Assembly: GCA_946482005.1 (NCBI GenBank)
Contig: CAMLPV010000008.1
Coordinates: 55,806-119,805 of the forward strand
DNA: 64,000 bases
Source: an uncultured Gilliamella sp.
GTDB lineage: Bacteria > Pseudomonadota > Gammaproteobacteria > Enterobacterales > Orbaceae
Direction of reading: 5' to 3'
The number at the start of each line of letters is the position of its first letter. Positions within the stretch are counted from its first letter, which is position 1. A program made the position numbers and the translations under genes. Of the stretch, positions 28,775 through 38,862 are shown piece by piece. The notes under the pieces were generated by a model that saw only the letters and a program-made list of their open reading frames with translations, searched no databases and was not told where the DNA came from.

Positions 28775-29968
28775 ATGTTACCAGCAATAATTACATCAAT
28801 TTTAGATACTGATGCATATAAATTGCATATGCAACAAGCCGTTTTTCATCATTACCCAGATGCAACCGTTGTTGCGCAGTTCCGTTGTCGAAGTGATGAT
28901 TTATTAGGGCATTATGCTGATGAAATAATGTATCAAGTTAAATTAATGGAATCGTTATCGCTTACAGATGATGAATTTAACTATTTATCTGGTATTCCAT
29001 TTTTTAAATCCGACTATTTAAATTGGCTTAAAGATTGGCGCTTCAATAGTGATTTACTCACCATTAAAAACGAAGATGGTGTACTTGAAATTTCGATTGA
29101 AGGTAAATGGTTAGATGTTATCTTATGGGAAGTCCCTCTGCTTGCGGTAATCAGTGAAATTGTACATAAGGATCGTTCACCACAAATCGGTGTGCCAGAA
29201 GCAATTGCTAGACTAAAAGATAAATTAGCTCTATTTAATGAAAAAACGGCTAATATGGATATGTCTGGTTTTAATTTAATGGATTTTGGTACGCGTCGGC
29301 GTTATTCGTTTGCGGTACAAGAAGCTGTTGTCAGCTATTTGAAAGATAATTTTCAAGATTTTAATAGCACTAGCAACTATTTACTTGCTTATCGTTTGGG
29401 ATTAAATCCCGTTGGCACGCAAGCTCATGAATGGTTCCAAGCGCATCAACGATTAAGTCCAATTTTGAAAGATTGTCAAAAAGATGCGCTTCGAGTTTGG
29501 TTAGACGAGTACCCTCATGATTTAGATATTGCATTAACTGATTGTATTACCATGGATGCTTTTTTGCGTGATTTCGATCATCATTTTGCTTCTTGTTATC
29601 AAGGACTTCGCCATGATTCAGGTGATTCTATTGAATGGGGTGAAAAAGCTATAGCGCATTATCAGCAGTTAGGAATAGATCCTAAAAGTAAATTACTCGT
29701 TTTTTCTGATAGTTTAAATTTTGATAAGGCTATTAAAATTTATAACTATTTTAATCATCGAGTAAAACTGTCATTCGGTATTGGTGGCTTTTTGGCGTGT
29801 GATATTCCTTCAACCGAAGCGAATACCAAAGCTTTGAATATTGTGATTAAATTAACGCAATGCAATAATCAATCAGTGGCTAAATTATCTGATAGTCCAG
29901 GTAAAACAATATCTCAAGATTTAGATTTTATTGATGAGTTAAAACGAACTTTCAATGTTAAATATTAA
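28775..29968 (+). CDS. pncB: Nicotinate phosphoribosyltransferase
   Basis: Converts nicotinate and PRPP to nicotinate mononucleotide, the first step of NAD salvage from nicotinate. The 397-residue protein starts '[20 protein letters not shown]' and carries '[20 protein letters not shown]', '[17 protein letters not shown]' (near the autophosphorylated His) and '[17 protein letters not shown]' for phosphoribosyl binding. Length matches E. coli PncB (400). Divergent from pepN, as in E. coli. Confidence 0.96.
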   Translation: MLPAIITSILDTDAYKLHMQQAVFHHYPDATVVAQFRCRSDDLLGHYADEIMYQVKLMESLSLTDDEFNYLSGIPFFKSDYLNWLKDWRFNSDLLTIKNEDGVLEISIEGKWLDVILWEVPLLAVISEIVHKDRSPQIGVPEAIARLKDKLALFNEKTANMDMSGFNLMDFGTRRRYSFAVQEAVVSYLKDNFQDFNSTSNYLLAYRLGLNPVGTQAHEWFQAHQRLSPILKDCQKDALRVWLDEYPHDLDIALTDCITMDAFLRDFDHHFASCYQGLRHDSGDSIEWGEKAIAHYQQLGIDPKSKLLVFSDSLNFDKAIKIYNYFNHRVKLSFGIGGFLACDIPSTEANTKALNIVIKLTQCNNQSVAKLSDSPGKTISQDLDFIDELKRTFNVKY

Positions 29969-30118
29969 TAATAAGTTATTATTAATCTTATAAAAGTAAA
30001 TCCGTATAAAAATTTTTAAATTGGGTATTGATTCCATTTTATTATGGGAAATCGTTAAAATATATCAGTATTACTTAAAATTTATTTAAACAAATTAATG
30101 TAGAGATGGATAATTAAA

Positions 30119-31522
30119 ATGAATTCAGTTGCACCTATTGTTGATGTGTTACAAGGCAAAATTGCTGTTGGTAGCACCATTTCCGTTCAAGGTTGGGTGA
30201 GAACTCGCCGTGATTCAAAAGCAGGTATTTCATTTCTAGCAGTTTATGATGGCTCTTGCTTTTCGCCGATTCAAGCTGTTATCGAAAATAATTTACCTAA
30301 TTATGAACAAGATATTTTGCGCTTAACTGCGGGTTGTTCGGTTAAAGTCACAGGTAAAGTTGTGGAATCACCAGGACAGGGGCAAAAATACGAATTACAA
30401 GCAACACAGGTTGATGTGTATGGCTTTGTGGATGATCCTGAAACTTATCCTATGGCGGCAAAACGTCACTCAATAGAATATCTGCGTGAAGTTGCCCATT
30501 TACGTGCAAGAACCAATATTGTCGGTGCAATTACGCGTGTACGTCATACGCTTGCTCAAGCTATTCATCAATTTTTTGATGAACGTGGCTTTTTTTGGCT
30601 TTCTACGCCAATTATTACAGCATCGGATACCGAAGGTGCAGGCGAGATGTTTCGTGTCTCAACGCTTGATATGTTGAATCTTCCAAAAAACGATAATGAT
30701 AAAATTGATTACGATAAAGACTTTTTTGGTAAAGAAGCGTTTTTAACAGTATCCGGCCAATTAAATGCTGAAACTTATGCATGTGCGCTTTCTAAAGTCT
30801 ATACTTTTGGGCCAACGTTTAGAGCTGAGAACTCAAATACTACGCGTCATTTAGCCGAATTCTGGATGATGGAACCTGAAGTTGCGTTTGCTGATCTTGA
30901 TGACAACGCCAAGCTAGCTGAAGATATGCTGAAATATGTATTTAAGACAGTACTTGAAAAACGTGCTGATGATATGCAATTTTTTGCTCAGCATATTGAT
31001 AAAGATGCGATTACTCGGCTAGAAAATTTTATAAGTGCCGATTTTGCACAAGTTGATTACACCGATGCAATTACTATTTTACAAAATTGTGATGCCAAAT
31101 TTGAAAATCCAGTGAGTTGGGGTATTGATTTAGCTTCAGAACATGAACGATATTTGGCTGAGCAACATTTTAAAGCCCCAGTTGTTGTTAAAAACTACCC
31201 TAAAGATATCAAAGCATTTTATATGCGTATGAATGACGATGGTAAAACTGTGGCAGCAATGGATGTGTTAGCGCCAGGCATTGGCGAAATTATTGGCGGT
31301 TCACAACGTGAAGAACGCTTAGATATGCTAGATAAACGAATGGACGAAATGGGTCTTAAAAAAGAAGATTACTGGTGGTATCGTGATTTACGTCGTTATG
31401 GCACAGTCCCTCACTCTGGTTTTGGTCTGGGATTTGAACGCTTAATTGTCTATGTCACGGGTGTACAAAATGTCCGAGATGTTATTCCATTCCCAAGAAC
31501 TCCGCGTAACGCAAATTTCTAA
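30119..31522 (+). CDS. asnS: Asparaginyl-tRNA synthetase
   Basis: Charges tRNA-Asn. The 467-residue class II synthetase has an N-terminal OB-fold anticodon-binding domain ('[20 protein letters not shown]') and a catalytic core with motif 2 '[20 protein letters not shown]' and motif 3 '[15 protein letters not shown]'. '[19 protein letters not shown]' is typical of AsnRS. Length matches E. coli AsnS (466). Two porin genes follow, the same order as asnS-ompF in E. coli. Confidence 0.97.
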   Translation: MNSVAPIVDVLQGKIAVGSTISVQGWVRTRRDSKAGISFLAVYDGSCFSPIQAVIENNLPNYEQDILRLTAGCSVKVTGKVVESPGQGQKYELQATQVDVYGFVDDPETYPMAAKRHSIEYLREVAHLRARTNIVGAITRVRHTLAQAIHQFFDERGFFWLSTPIITASDTEGAGEMFRVSTLDMLNLPKNDNDKIDYDKDFFGKEAFLTVSGQLNAETYACALSKVYTFGPTFRAENSNTTRHLAEFWMMEPEVAFADLDDNAKLAEDMLKYVFKTVLEKRADDMQFFAQHIDKDAITRLENFISADFAQVDYTDAITILQNCDAKFENPVSWGIDLASEHERYLAEQHFKAPVVVKNYPKDIKAFYMRMNDDGKTVAAMDVLAPGIGEIIGGSQREERLDMLDKRMDEMGLKKEDYWWYRDLRRYGTVPHSGFGLGFERLIVYVTGVQNVRDVIPFPRTPRNANF

Positions 31523-31538
31523 ACTGATTGCGTTTTTA

Positions 31539-31573
31539 TTCATCTAAACCGATATTAAGTTGGTTTAGATGAA
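31539..31573 (+). terminator. 12-bp hairpin after asnS
   Basis: TTCATCTAAACC (31539-31550) and GGTTTAGATGAA (31562-31573) with an 11-nt loop. The stem is strong but a T tract does not follow, so its terminator role is probable, not certain. Confidence 0.5.
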
Positions 31574-31690
31574 AAAAGTATAATAGAAATCCAAAAAAAG
31601 TACAAAAAGTATCCAAACAAACTCTCTTTTAGCCTTAGACATCAGTTTTAACGAAAAGTTCACTTGATTTTATGTAAATTTTATACATAA

Positions 31691-31719
31691 TTTACACTAC
31701 TATGAAAATTGGATAAAAA
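31691..31719 (+). promoter_or_regulatory. Candidate promoter of the first porin
   Basis: TTTACA (31691-31696), a 17-nt spacer and TAAAAA (31714-31719). It would give a 5' leader of about 95 nt. Confidence 0.4.
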
Positions 31720-31822
31720 TAATAGATAAAGATATTATTTTTGGATGAATAATCATTGTAGTTGAAATTGACTCAAATCCTATGGACTGTGTCAGTATTA
31801 AAATAACCATGAGGGTAAAAAA

Positions 31823-32974
31823 ATGAAACGTAATCTATTAGCAATCGCTATCCCTGCACTTTTAGTTGCAGCTGGTGCAAACGCTTCTATCGAAGTATGG
31901 AACAAAGACGGCAACAAAGTTGACTTTTATGGTCGAGTAAAAGCAGCTAACAACATCACTGACCGCGGTCAAAAAGATGAAGGTGATGATACTTCAGCTC
32001 GTCTAGGTATGTCTGGCCAAACTCAAATCACTGATAGCTTAGTAGGCTACGGTCGTTGGGAATATGAAGCGAACGCAGGCAAAAATTCTAGCAATGAAGT
32101 TCGCTATGCATTTGCTGGTTTAAACTTTGGTGACTTAGGTTCATTCGATTATGGTCGTAACGATGGTGTGTTAAAAGCAATCACCGCTTATACTGACGTA
32201 TTACCACAATTTGGTGGAGAAGCAGCAAATAATGCTTGGAACGTACTTTCTTCACGTACTAAAGCGGTAGCGACTTATCGTAACAACAACTTCTTTGGTT
32301 TAACTGATGACATCAGTTTTGCTTTACAATATGCAGATAATGGTGATAATTCTACTACTGTAGACGGTATCAAAGGTAATTCAAGAGAAGCTTACGGCGC
32401 AAACGTGCAATGGCGTATTTTTGATACAGGTTTGACTGCTGGAGCAGGTTATGCTCAATCAACTCAGAGCGATACTCGTCATAATACTTGGGCGGCAGGT
32501 CTTAAATATGAAAACTATGACCTATATTTAGCTGCTAACTATTTCCAAAGTAAAGTAAAAAGAGGCAATACTGTAAAATGGAAAACTCCTCAATACGATG
32601 TTTATCGAGATCGTGATGTTAAAATCAGAGGTTTTGAATTAGTTGCTCAATATGGCATTGATTTAGAAGTGGGTCGTTTAACTCCATCTTTAGCTTATGT
32701 TCAACATAAATATAAAGTAGATTCTTTGCATTTCTCTGACGCTAATTACCGTTATTATGCAGCAGGAGAAAATTCTCCTATAGCTAAATATGTGTCTTTA
32801 GGTGCAACTTACGATTTAAACAAAAACTTTAGTACAATTGTTGAATATAAATTCAATTTATTAGATCATAAAGATATCGGTGCTGATTGGAATACTGAAA
32901 CTCCACGTGGTAAACACGGGAACAAACCAGGTACAAAAGATGTGTTAGGCGTTGGTTTAATTTACCAATTCTAA
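31823..32974 (+). CDS. OmpF/OmpC-type trimeric porin (first of two)
   Basis: Outer-membrane general diffusion porin. The 383-residue precursor has a signal peptide 'MKRNLLAIAIPALLVAAGAN' cleaved near AxA before 'SIEVWNKDGNKVDFYGRVKA', the classic start of mature enterobacterial porins. Beta-strand repeats with alternating aromatics follow, with 'YGRWEYEAN', 'FAGLNFGDLGSFDYGRNDGV' (strand plus constriction loop region) and the terminal 'GVGLIYQF' ending in Phe. A GAGGGTAA ribosome site precedes the ATG. A paralogue about 300 nt downstream shares the same signal peptide and layout. Confidence 0.95.
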   Translation: MKRNLLAIAIPALLVAAGANASIEVWNKDGNKVDFYGRVKAANNITDRGQKDEGDDTSARLGMSGQTQITDSLVGYGRWEYEANAGKNSSNEVRYAFAGLNFGDLGSFDYGRNDGVLKAITAYTDVLPQFGGEAANNAWNVLSSRTKAVATYRNNNFFGLTDDISFALQYADNGDNSTTVDGIKGNSREAYGANVQWRIFDTGLTAGAGYAQSTQSDTRHNTWAAGLKYENYDLYLAANYFQSKVKRGNTVKWKTPQYDVYRDRDVKIRGFELVAQYGIDLEVGRLTPSLAYVQHKYKVDSLHFSDANYRYYAAGENSPIAKYVSLGATYDLNKNFSTIVEYKFNLLDHKDIGADWNTETPRGKHGNKPGTKDVLGVGLIYQF

Positions 32975-32990
32975 TCTCTTAACCTCTTAT

Positions 32991-33015
32991 AAAAAGGCAC
33001 TTAGGTGCCTTTTTT
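32991..33015 (+). terminator. Terminator of the first porin
   Basis: AAAAAGGCAC-TTAG-GTGCCTTTTTT. Almost the same hairpin follows the second porin. Confidence 0.9.
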
Positions 33016-33280
33016 AATACCTAAAAAAACTATTTTTGAGCAAAAAAACATTTAATGTTTAAAAAATTTAATATTAAATATTAAAATAATCGCAAAACCT
33101 CAGATTTAATCTAAAGAACATTGTTAAATAGATAGTGTATACGATTAAAATCTATTTTATAAAAATTAAAATAGATATCACCGTAATAATATAATTACTA
33201 TTTTTTAGTAGTTAAATATTAAATCCAGAGCAAAGTAATTTGCTTCTTTAATAATAAAATATACCTACGAGGGTAACAAA
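33016..33280 (+). promoter_or_regulatory. Intergenic region between the porins
   Basis: About 265 nt, extremely AT-rich, no ORF. It must hold the promoter and leader of the second porin; several TTAAATATTAAA-like runs are present, but I cannot choose -10/-35 boxes. A GAGGGTAA ribosome site precedes the next start. Confidence 0.35.
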
Positions 33281-34420
33281 ATGAAACGTAATCTATTAGC
33301 AATCGCAATCCCTGCGCTATTAATTGCAGGTACAGCTAATGCTTCTATTGAAGTATGGAACAAAGATGGTAATAAAGTTGACTTTTATGGTCGAGTTTAT
33401 GCTTTAAACTATATTACCGATCGCGACAATCAAACTGGCGAAGGTGACAAAACTACCGCTCGTTTAGGCATGTCTGGACAAACTCAAGTTACTGACAGTT
33501 TAACCGGTTATGGTCGTTGGGAATATGAAGCAAAAACTGGTAAAGATGCAGATAACGAAACTCGTTATGCATTTGCAGGTTTAAACTTTGGTGATTTTGG
33601 TTCATTCGACTATGGTCGTAATGATGGTGTGTTAAAAACCTTAACTTCATATACCGATGTTTTACCTGAATTTGGTGGTGATGCATCAGATAATAATCTT
33701 TATGCTTTAACTGCACGTACTAAAGCTGTAGCAACTTACCGTAACTCAGATTTCTTCGGTCTAGTTAATGGGTTACGCTTTGCTGTTCAGTACGCTGACA
33801 ATGGTGATAATAGTTCAACTAGTCATTTCAATGAACATGCCCGAAATGGTCACAACAGTGCCGAAGCATGGGGTTCTGTAGTAGATTGGGATGTGCTTGA
33901 CACAGGTCTATCTGTCGGTGCTGGTTATGCACAAACAGGTGGTCATAAAGATGCTAAATCATGGTCAGCAGGTGTTAAATACGACAACAATAATGTGTAT
34001 TTAGCTGCACTATATATTGAAGGCAAACAAAAATATGGTTGGGACAATGCTACAACAGCGCGTCGTGCGGATGATTTAAAAACTAAAGGTTTTGAATTCG
34101 TTGCACAATATGGTATCGACTTTGAAGTTGGTCGTTTAACTCCATCTTTAGCTTATATCCAACATAAAGTTAAAGATGCATCTAGCTTAACAAGTGATGC
34201 AGGCCTTAAAGGTAATGATCTGGCTAAATATGTTGATGTTGGTCTAACTTATGATTTCAACAAAAACCTACAAGCTATCATTGATTACAAAATCAACTTG
34301 TTAGATAAAGATGATATTGGTGCTCGTCGTGCTCTTTACGAAGACGGTGCATTTACTAAATCACAAATTAAAGCTACAACTAAAGATACCGTTGCACTTG
34401 GTTTAATCTATCAATTCTAA
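33281..34420 (+). CDS. OmpF/OmpC-type trimeric porin (second of two)
   Basis: A 379-residue paralogue of the preceding porin with near-identical signal peptide ('MKRNLLAIAIPALLIAGTAN') and N-terminus ('SIEVWNKDGNKVDFYGRV'), strand motifs 'YGRWEYEAKTG' and 'FAGLNFGDFGSFDYGRNDGV', and terminal 'VALGLIYQF'. The central loops differ strongly between the two copies, as expected for surface loops under phage or immune pressure. Its own terminator shows it can be expressed separately. Tandem duplication followed by loop divergence is the likely history. Confidence 0.95.
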   Translation: MKRNLLAIAIPALLIAGTANASIEVWNKDGNKVDFYGRVYALNYITDRDNQTGEGDKTTARLGMSGQTQVTDSLTGYGRWEYEAKTGKDADNETRYAFAGLNFGDFGSFDYGRNDGVLKTLTSYTDVLPEFGGDASDNNLYALTARTKAVATYRNSDFFGLVNGLRFAVQYADNGDNSSTSHFNEHARNGHNSAEAWGSVVDWDVLDTGLSVGAGYAQTGGHKDAKSWSAGVKYDNNNVYLAALYIEGKQKYGWDNATTARRADDLKTKGFEFVAQYGIDFEVGRLTPSLAYIQHKVKDASSLTSDAGLKGNDLAKYVDVGLTYDFNKNLQAIIDYKINLLDKDDIGARRALYEDGAFTKSQIKATTKDTVALGLIYQF

Positions 34421-34443
34421 TTGGTTGTAACTTGTTAAATTCT

Positions 34444-34468
34444 AAAAAGGCACTTCGGTGCCTTTTTT
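34444..34468 (+). terminator. Terminator of the second porin
   Basis: AAAAAGGCAC-TTCG-GTGCCTTTTTT, a stable TTCG tetraloop hairpin with a T tract. Confidence 0.9.
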
Positions 34469-34558
34469 ATTATCGATTGATCAATAAATATCCCTTGCAC
34501 TTTAATTCATACTCTGTTAAAAAATTAAAAAAAATTATAAAGAATTAGGACAACAAAA

Positions 34559-35017
34559 ATGCGTTATACCACTCGTAAATTACCAGCAAAAAAAAATATT
34601 GCATTAGTTGCGCATGATCACTTGAAACAATCGCTATTAAATTGGTGTCAAAAAAATCGGGAAGAGCTTGCACATCATAATTTATGTGGAACAGGGACAA
34701 CGGGCACTTTAATTAAAAAAGAAACAGGATTAAATATTACCCCAATGCTTAGTGGTCCAATGGGCGGTGATCAGCAAATAGGCGCATTAATTGCGGAAGG
34801 TAAAATTGATATTCTTATCTTCTTTTGGGATCCACTTAACGCTGTCCCACACGATCCAGATGTTAAAGCGTTATTACGGTTATCAACAGTTTGGAATATT
34901 CCAGTTGCAACCAACCAAGCTACTGCCAATGCATTAATTCAATCGGCCATATTTAAACAAGAAATTGATATCGAAATTCCTGATTATCAAGGTTATTTAG
35001 CTGAAAGAGTTGAATAA
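34559..35017 (+). CDS. mgsA: Methylglyoxal synthase
   Basis: Converts dihydroxyacetone phosphate to methylglyoxal and phosphate, a bypass of lower glycolysis under phosphate stress. The 152-residue protein equals E. coli MgsA in length and shows '[20 protein letters not shown]', 'GTGTTGTLI' (phosphate binding), '[20 protein letters not shown]' with the catalytic Asp, and '[20 protein letters not shown]'. It abuts the mdtH-like gene with no gap, so the two are likely cotranscribed. Confidence 0.96.
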   Translation: MRYTTRKLPAKKNIALVAHDHLKQSLLNWCQKNREELAHHNLCGTGTTGTLIKKETGLNITPMLSGPMGGDQQIGALIAEGKIDILIFFWDPLNAVPHDPDVKALLRLSTVWNIPVATNQATANALIQSAIFKQEIDIEIPDYQGYLAERVE

Positions 35018-36229
35018 ATGCCAATACCATCCCAAATTCGCAAGACTGGCAGACAAATACTATTGTTAGATAATTTGTTTATTGTCTTAGGTTTTTACGT
35101 TGTTTTTCCTCTGGTTTCGACTCATTTTGTAAGTCAAGTCGGATGGAGTGCTCTATTTGTCGGTTTTGCTTTAGGTTTTCGACAATTTGTGCAACAAGGT
35201 TTTGGAATTATTGGTGGGGCGATAGCTGATCGTTTTGGTGCAAAACCGATGATTGTTGCTGGAATGTTTTTGCGTTGCGTCGGATTTATTTCGATGGCGG
35301 TTGCTAGCGAACCTTGGCTATTGTTACTTTCTTGTTTGCTTTCAGCATTAGGAGGATTACTCTTTGATCCCCCTCGTATGGGATTAACCATTAAATTCAC
35401 TCGTCCACATGAGCGTGGCAAATTTATTTCGCTATTAATGATACAAGATAATGCAGGTGCAGTTATTGGTGCGCTTATTGGTGGGATTTTAATTGATTAC
35501 GACTTTCATTTAGTCTGTTGGTGTGGGGCTTTTATTTTCTTCTTGTGTGGTATTTTTAATATTTTCTTTTTGCCAGCTTACCACATAGCCATAGGTAAAG
35601 CGCCAATCATCAATGGTATGAAAATGGTTGTTAAAGATAAAAAATTTACCCGTTATGTGCTTACTTTAACCGGTTATTATGTGTTATGGGTACAGATAAT
35701 GTTAATGTTACCGCTCACTATAACCCAAGTATCTGGTAGCCCTAGTTATATAAAATGGATGTATGCAATTCAAGCTGGTATTTCACTGTTATTACTTTAT
35801 CCACTTGCGCATTTAAGTGAAAAATATTTTAGATTGGATCAACGTCTTAAATTCGGTCTGTTCTTGATGTCATTTGCTTTTATCATTATCGGTTTTACGA
35901 CACATTTATCCATGCTTTTAACACTAATTGCACTTTTTTATTTAGGGGCAATTGTTGCTGAACCTGCCAGAGAAACTTTATCAACGGTTTTAACAAACCC
36001 TAAAGCTAAAGGCAGTTATATGGGGTTTAGTCGGTTAGGGCTGGCTCTAGGCGGATTTATTGGTTATACCGGTGCGGGATGGCTTTATGATATTGCCATA
36101 GAGATTGGTTTTCCACACCTACCTTGGATTATATTAACCTTTATTGGTCTATTAACATTAGCGTATTTACAGTACTTATTTAAAGACGAACCGCCAATGG
36201 TTCGCATTAAGATGAAAAAGATTGGTTGA
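35018..36229 (+). CDS. mdtH: MdtH-like multidrug MFS transporter
   Basis: A twelve-helix inner-membrane exporter of 403 residues. The sequence follows E. coli MdtH closely: '[17 protein letters not shown]', '[20 protein letters not shown]', '[16 protein letters not shown]', '[16 protein letters not shown]', '[12 protein letters not shown]' and '[20 protein letters not shown]'. It starts immediately after mgsA. Its last 23 nt overlap the end of the convergent yafJ gene. Drug substrates are known for the E. coli protein only. Confidence 0.92.
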   Translation: MPIPSQIRKTGRQILLLDNLFIVLGFYVVFPLVSTHFVSQVGWSALFVGFALGFRQFVQQGFGIIGGAIADRFGAKPMIVAGMFLRCVGFISMAVASEPWLLLLSCLLSALGGLLFDPPRMGLTIKFTRPHERGKFISLLMIQDNAGAVIGALIGGILIDYDFHLVCWCGAFIFFLCGIFNIFFLPAYHIAIGKAPIINGMKMVVKDKKFTRYVLTLTGYYVLWVQIMLMLPLTITQVSGSPSYIKWMYAIQAGISLLLLYPLAHLSEKYFRLDQRLKFGLFLMSFAFIIIGFTTHLSMLLTLIALFYLGAIVAEPARETLSTVLTNPKAKGSYMGFSRLGLALGGFIGYTGAGWLYDIAIEIGFPHLPWIILTFIGLLTLAYLQYLFKDEPPMVRIKMKKIG

Positions 36230-36986
36230 TTTCACCATTTTTAAACAAGATTGCTTCATTTGCGTTAAGTTTATTCCAAGTCTCATTTGATGTTAAAGGT
36301 AAAGTCGAAATAATGGTTACTACATCATTAGGTGTTGTATGTTTTTGAAAATCAATTTCTACATCTTCATCAAGTAGTTTTGCTTTACCAAAGGGAGCTC
36401 TACGGGTTATCCAATGTAGATTAGTGGTACAGTAAGCAAAGACAAATTGCCCATCAGAAAGTAGCATATTAAATATCCCCAGCTTACTGAGATTATCAGC
36501 ACAAAGCTTTATAAAGCGAAATAAGGCTAAATCATCAGTAGGTTGTTGTGGATACGTTTGATGCAGTTGGTTAATTAAATAACAAAAAGCATATTCGCTG
36601 TCTGTTTCACCGACGGGTTGAAAAAGACCTGTTTCAAGATTTTGGTAATCAGTTAATTGACCATTGTGGGCAAAAGTCCAATTTTTTCCCCACAACTGAC
36701 GCGTAAATGGATGGGTATTTTCAAGTGCGACTCCGCCACGATTTGCTTGTCGAATATGTGCAACTACAGCCTTAGACTTGATAGGATACTCTTGAACCAT
36801 TTTGGCGATCGCAGAGTAACTACAAGGCTCAGGATCTTTGAATGTACGGCAACCTTTTCCTTCATAGAAAGTGATTCCCCAGCCATCTTTATGGGGACCT
36901 TTATCCCCACCTCGTTTAATTAAGCTGGTAAAACTAAAACAGATATCCGTTGGCACGTTAGCGCTCATACCCAATAGTTCACACAT
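36207..36986 (-). CDS. yafJ: Class II glutamine amidotransferase (YafJ family)
   Basis: A 259-residue protein with an N-terminal nucleophile glutaminase fold: the chain starts '[19 protein letters not shown]', where Cys2 would become the catalytic residue after Met removal. Other motifs are '[13 protein letters not shown]', '[19 protein letters not shown]' and '[10 protein letters not shown]'. I start at ATG 36986 because Cys2 is required; the longer ORF-track start reads antisense-like sequence of gmhA. It begins 1 nt after the gmhA stop. The synthase partner and the substrate of this family are unknown. The gmhA-yafJ pairing is also found in E. coli. Confidence 0.92.
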   Translation of the reverse strand: MCELLGMSANVPTDICFSFTSLIKRGGDKGPHKDGWGITFYEGKGCRTFKDPEPCSYSAIAKMVQEYPIKSKAVVAHIRQANRGGVALENTHPFTRQLWGKNWTFAHNGQLTDYQNLETGLFQPVGETDSEYAFCYLINQLHQTYPQQPTDDLALFRFIKLCADNLSKLGIFNMLLSDGQFVFAYCTTNLHWITRRAPFGKAKLLDEDVEIDFQKHTTPNDVVTIISTLPLTSNETWNKLNANEAILFKNGEINQSFSS

Positions 36987-36987
36987 T

Positions 36988-37566
36988 TTATTTGGCCATC
37001 TCTTTTTCAATAAGTAAAATAAGGATATGGATAACTTTGATATGGATTTCTTGTACGCGATCAGCATAGCCAAAATGTGGAACACGGATATCCACATCTG
37101 CAAGTCCATTCATCTTACCGCCATCTTTGCCCGTTAGTGTAATGATCTTCATGCCTTTTTGTTTAGCCGCTTCAATGGCTTTAATGACATTGGTTGAATT
37201 GCCTGATGTTGAAATACCGAGTAACACATCGCCTTTGTTACCCACACCTTCAACATAGCGTGAAAAAATGTAATCAAATCCATAATCATTACCTACACAT
37301 GAAATATGGCTTACATCCGATATTGCAATTGCTGGATAGGAAGGACGATTATCACGAAAACGACCCGTTAACTCTTCAGCAAAATGCATGGCATCACAAT
37401 GAGAACCGCCATTACCACACGACAATACTTTACCGCCTTGCTTAAATGAATCGGCAATTAATACCGCTGCTTGTTGAATAGCTTTAAGATTTTTTTCATC
37501 CGAAACAAAGTTTGTTAGTACATCAATTGCTTGGGTTAATTCGTTTCGAATATTGTCAATATACAT
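36988..37566 (-). CDS. gmhA: Sedoheptulose 7-phosphate isomerase
   Basis: First enzyme of ADP-heptose synthesis for the lipopolysaccharide core; makes D-glycero-D-manno-heptose 7-phosphate. About 192 residues. The SIS-domain signature '[20 protein letters not shown]' and '[20 protein letters not shown]', '[17 protein letters not shown]' and '[20 protein letters not shown]' match E. coli GmhA almost residue for residue. Start ATG 37566 ('[10 protein letters not shown]') has GAGG 8 nt upstream; the earlier ORF-track ATG lacks one. The later pathway enzyme HldE is encoded at 44853. Confidence 0.96.
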   Translation of the reverse strand: MYIDNIRNELTQAIDVLTNFVSDEKNLKAIQQAAVLIADSFKQGGKVLSCGNGGSHCDAMHFAEELTGRFRDNRPSYPAIAISDVSHISCVGNDYGFDYIFSRYVEGVGNKGDVLLGISTSGNSTNVIKAIEAAKQKGMKIITLTGKDGGKMNGLADVDIRVPHFGYADRVQEIHIKVIHILILLIEKEMAK

Positions 37567-37600
37567 CAGTCCTACCTCGTAATTAAAAAGCTTTATCACC

Positions 37601-37628
37601 ATTGTAGTTTTTTCCTAACTGCTTGCAA
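37601..37628 (-). promoter_or_regulatory. Promoter of gmhA-yafJ
   Basis: On the minus strand TTGCAA (37628-37623), a 16-nt spacer and TACAAT (37606-37601), giving a transcript start about 28 nt before gmhA. Confidence 0.55.
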
Positions 37629-37946
37629 GCGATAATAAAAATTAAATTACAAATTTTGTAAAAAAGTTTTAGGTAAGGCATATGTTTAAGTAAAAAAAGA
37701 AGAGGAATTAAGCAAATTAGCTCATTAATTGCATAAATTTTTTATGTTAACGAATGAAAAAAAATTATTGTGCATTAATAGACAAAATATTTGTATTTCT
37801 TTTACCAATAAATTGTTAGATAAAGCTTGTTCGAAGCGTTATTTGCCAATAGGATAAGCTGTTAATTTGTGATACAATTTCACAAGAAAATTTTCACAAA
37901 TAAAGATAGTGAAATTGCATTTAAAATCAATAAATAAGGAATTAAC
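37629..37946. promoter_or_regulatory. Divergent intergenic region between gmhA and ribH
   Basis: About 318 nt with repeat copy B (37654-37699), a long AT-rich stretch and the ribH leader. No FMN riboswitch consensus is recognisable upstream of ribH. CAATTTCAC (37875-37883) and GTGAAATTG (37909-37917) form a perfect 9-bp inverted repeat just before the ribosome binding site (AAGGA at 37936). Confidence 0.4.
37654..37699 (+). repeat. Dispersed intergenic repeat, copy B
   Basis: TTTTGTAAAAAAGTTTTAGG, then a 9-nt stretch, then GTTTAAGTAAAAAAAG. It lies about 25 nt upstream of the gmhA -35 box, in inverted orientation to that gene. Confidence 0.55.
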
Positions 37947-38417
37947 ATGCAAACTGTTACAGGTCAAGTTGCTGCACCCAATGCTAAAGTTGCCATTATT
38001 GTAGCTCGATTTAATCAATTTATTAACGAAAGTTTGGTCAACGGCGCTGTCGATGCGTTGACTCGTATTGGTCAAGTTGACGAAAAAAACATTACCATAA
38101 TTTGGGTGCCAGGTGCTTACGAAATTCCCTTAACTGCTAAAGTTGCTGCGCAATCAAAAAAATACGATGCAATTGTGGCGTTAGGTACGGTTATTCGTGG
38201 TAGCACAGCGCATTTTGACTTTGTTGCAGGTGAATCAAGTTCTGGATTATTAAATGCAAGTTTGGATTATACCATTCCGGTAGGATTTGGTATTTTAACA
38301 ACCGAATCTATTGAACAAGCTATTGAACGTGCAGGTACAAAAGCTGGCAATAAAGGTGCCGAAGCAGCGTTAACTGCATTAGAAATGCTAAATATTATTA
38401 AAGCAATTAAGGAGTAA
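37947..38417 (+). CDS. ribH: 6,7-dimethyl-8-ribityllumazine synthase
   Basis: Penultimate step of riboflavin synthesis: condenses ArP with dihydroxybutanone phosphate to lumazine, usually as an icosahedral 60-mer. The 156-residue protein has '[20 protein letters not shown]', '[15 protein letters not shown]', '[20 protein letters not shown]' with the catalytic His, and '[18 protein letters not shown]'. Length equals E. coli RibH. nusB follows after 4 nt, the common ribH-nusB pair. Confidence 0.97.
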   Translation: MQTVTGQVAAPNAKVAIIVARFNQFINESLVNGAVDALTRIGQVDEKNITIIWVPGAYEIPLTAKVAAQSKKYDAIVALGTVIRGSTAHFDFVAGESSSGLLNASLDYTIPVGFGILTTESIEQAIERAGTKAGNKGAEAALTALEMLNIIKAIKE

Positions 38418-38421
38418 TTTA

Positions 38422-38841
38422 GTGGCATTAGTTAATCCTCGTCGTCGGGCAAGAGAGTGTGCAGTACAGGCCATTTACTCTTGGCAAGTGTCTAGAAACG
38501 ATCTTGCTGATGTTGAGACCAGTTTTATTGCAGAACAAGATATGAAAGGTGTTGATACTAAGTATTTTCGAGAACTATTACATGGTGTTGCTAAAAACAC
38601 TGCAGAATTAGACGAAAAAATGGCTCCTTATCTCACTGAACGTAAAGTCGAAGAGCTAGGCCAAGTAGAACTTGCCATATTACGCATTGCACTTTATGAA
38701 TTAATGAAGCGTCAAGATGTACCTTATAAAGTAGTGATAAACGAAGCGATAGACCTGACTAAAACATTCGGTGCAGCTGATAGCCATAAATTTGTTAATG
38801 GCGTATTAGATAAGATAGCCCCAACCATCCGAACGCGATAA
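38422..38841 (+). CDS. nusB: Transcription antitermination factor NusB
   Basis: RNA-binding subunit of the antitermination complex (with NusE) needed for rRNA operon transcription. The all-helical 139-residue protein shows '[20 protein letters not shown]' and '[20 protein letters not shown]', '[20 protein letters not shown]' and '[13 protein letters not shown]', matching E. coli NusB (139 residues). Start is GTG at 38422, 4 nt after ribH, with GGAG upstream. Confidence 0.97.
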   Translation: MALVNPRRRARECAVQAIYSWQVSRNDLADVETSFIAEQDMKGVDTKYFRELLHGVAKNTAELDEKMAPYLTERKVEELGQVELAILRIALYELMKRQDVPYKVVINEAIDLTKTFGAADSHKFVNGVLDKIAPTIRTR

Positions 38842-38862
38842 CCGATTAATTGTGAGATTGAT

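Larger units (their letters stand above)
31523..31822 (+). promoter_or_regulatory. Intergenic region upstream of the first porin
   Basis: It holds the hairpin at 31539-31573, a candidate promoter at 31691-31719 and a presumed leader of about 100 nt. This is where OmpR-type sites and small-RNA pairing occur in enterobacterial porin genes, but I cannot point to a specific OmpR box. No ORF. Confidence 0.45.

Noticed and set aside
36987-37109. 41-residue N-terminal extension of the yafJ ORF
   Set aside because: The family needs Cys at position 2 ('MCELLG'), and the extension only reads another frame of gmhA.
37840-37946. FMN riboswitch upstream of ribH
   Set aside because: None of the conserved FMN element segments are visible; only a 9-bp inverted repeat is present.
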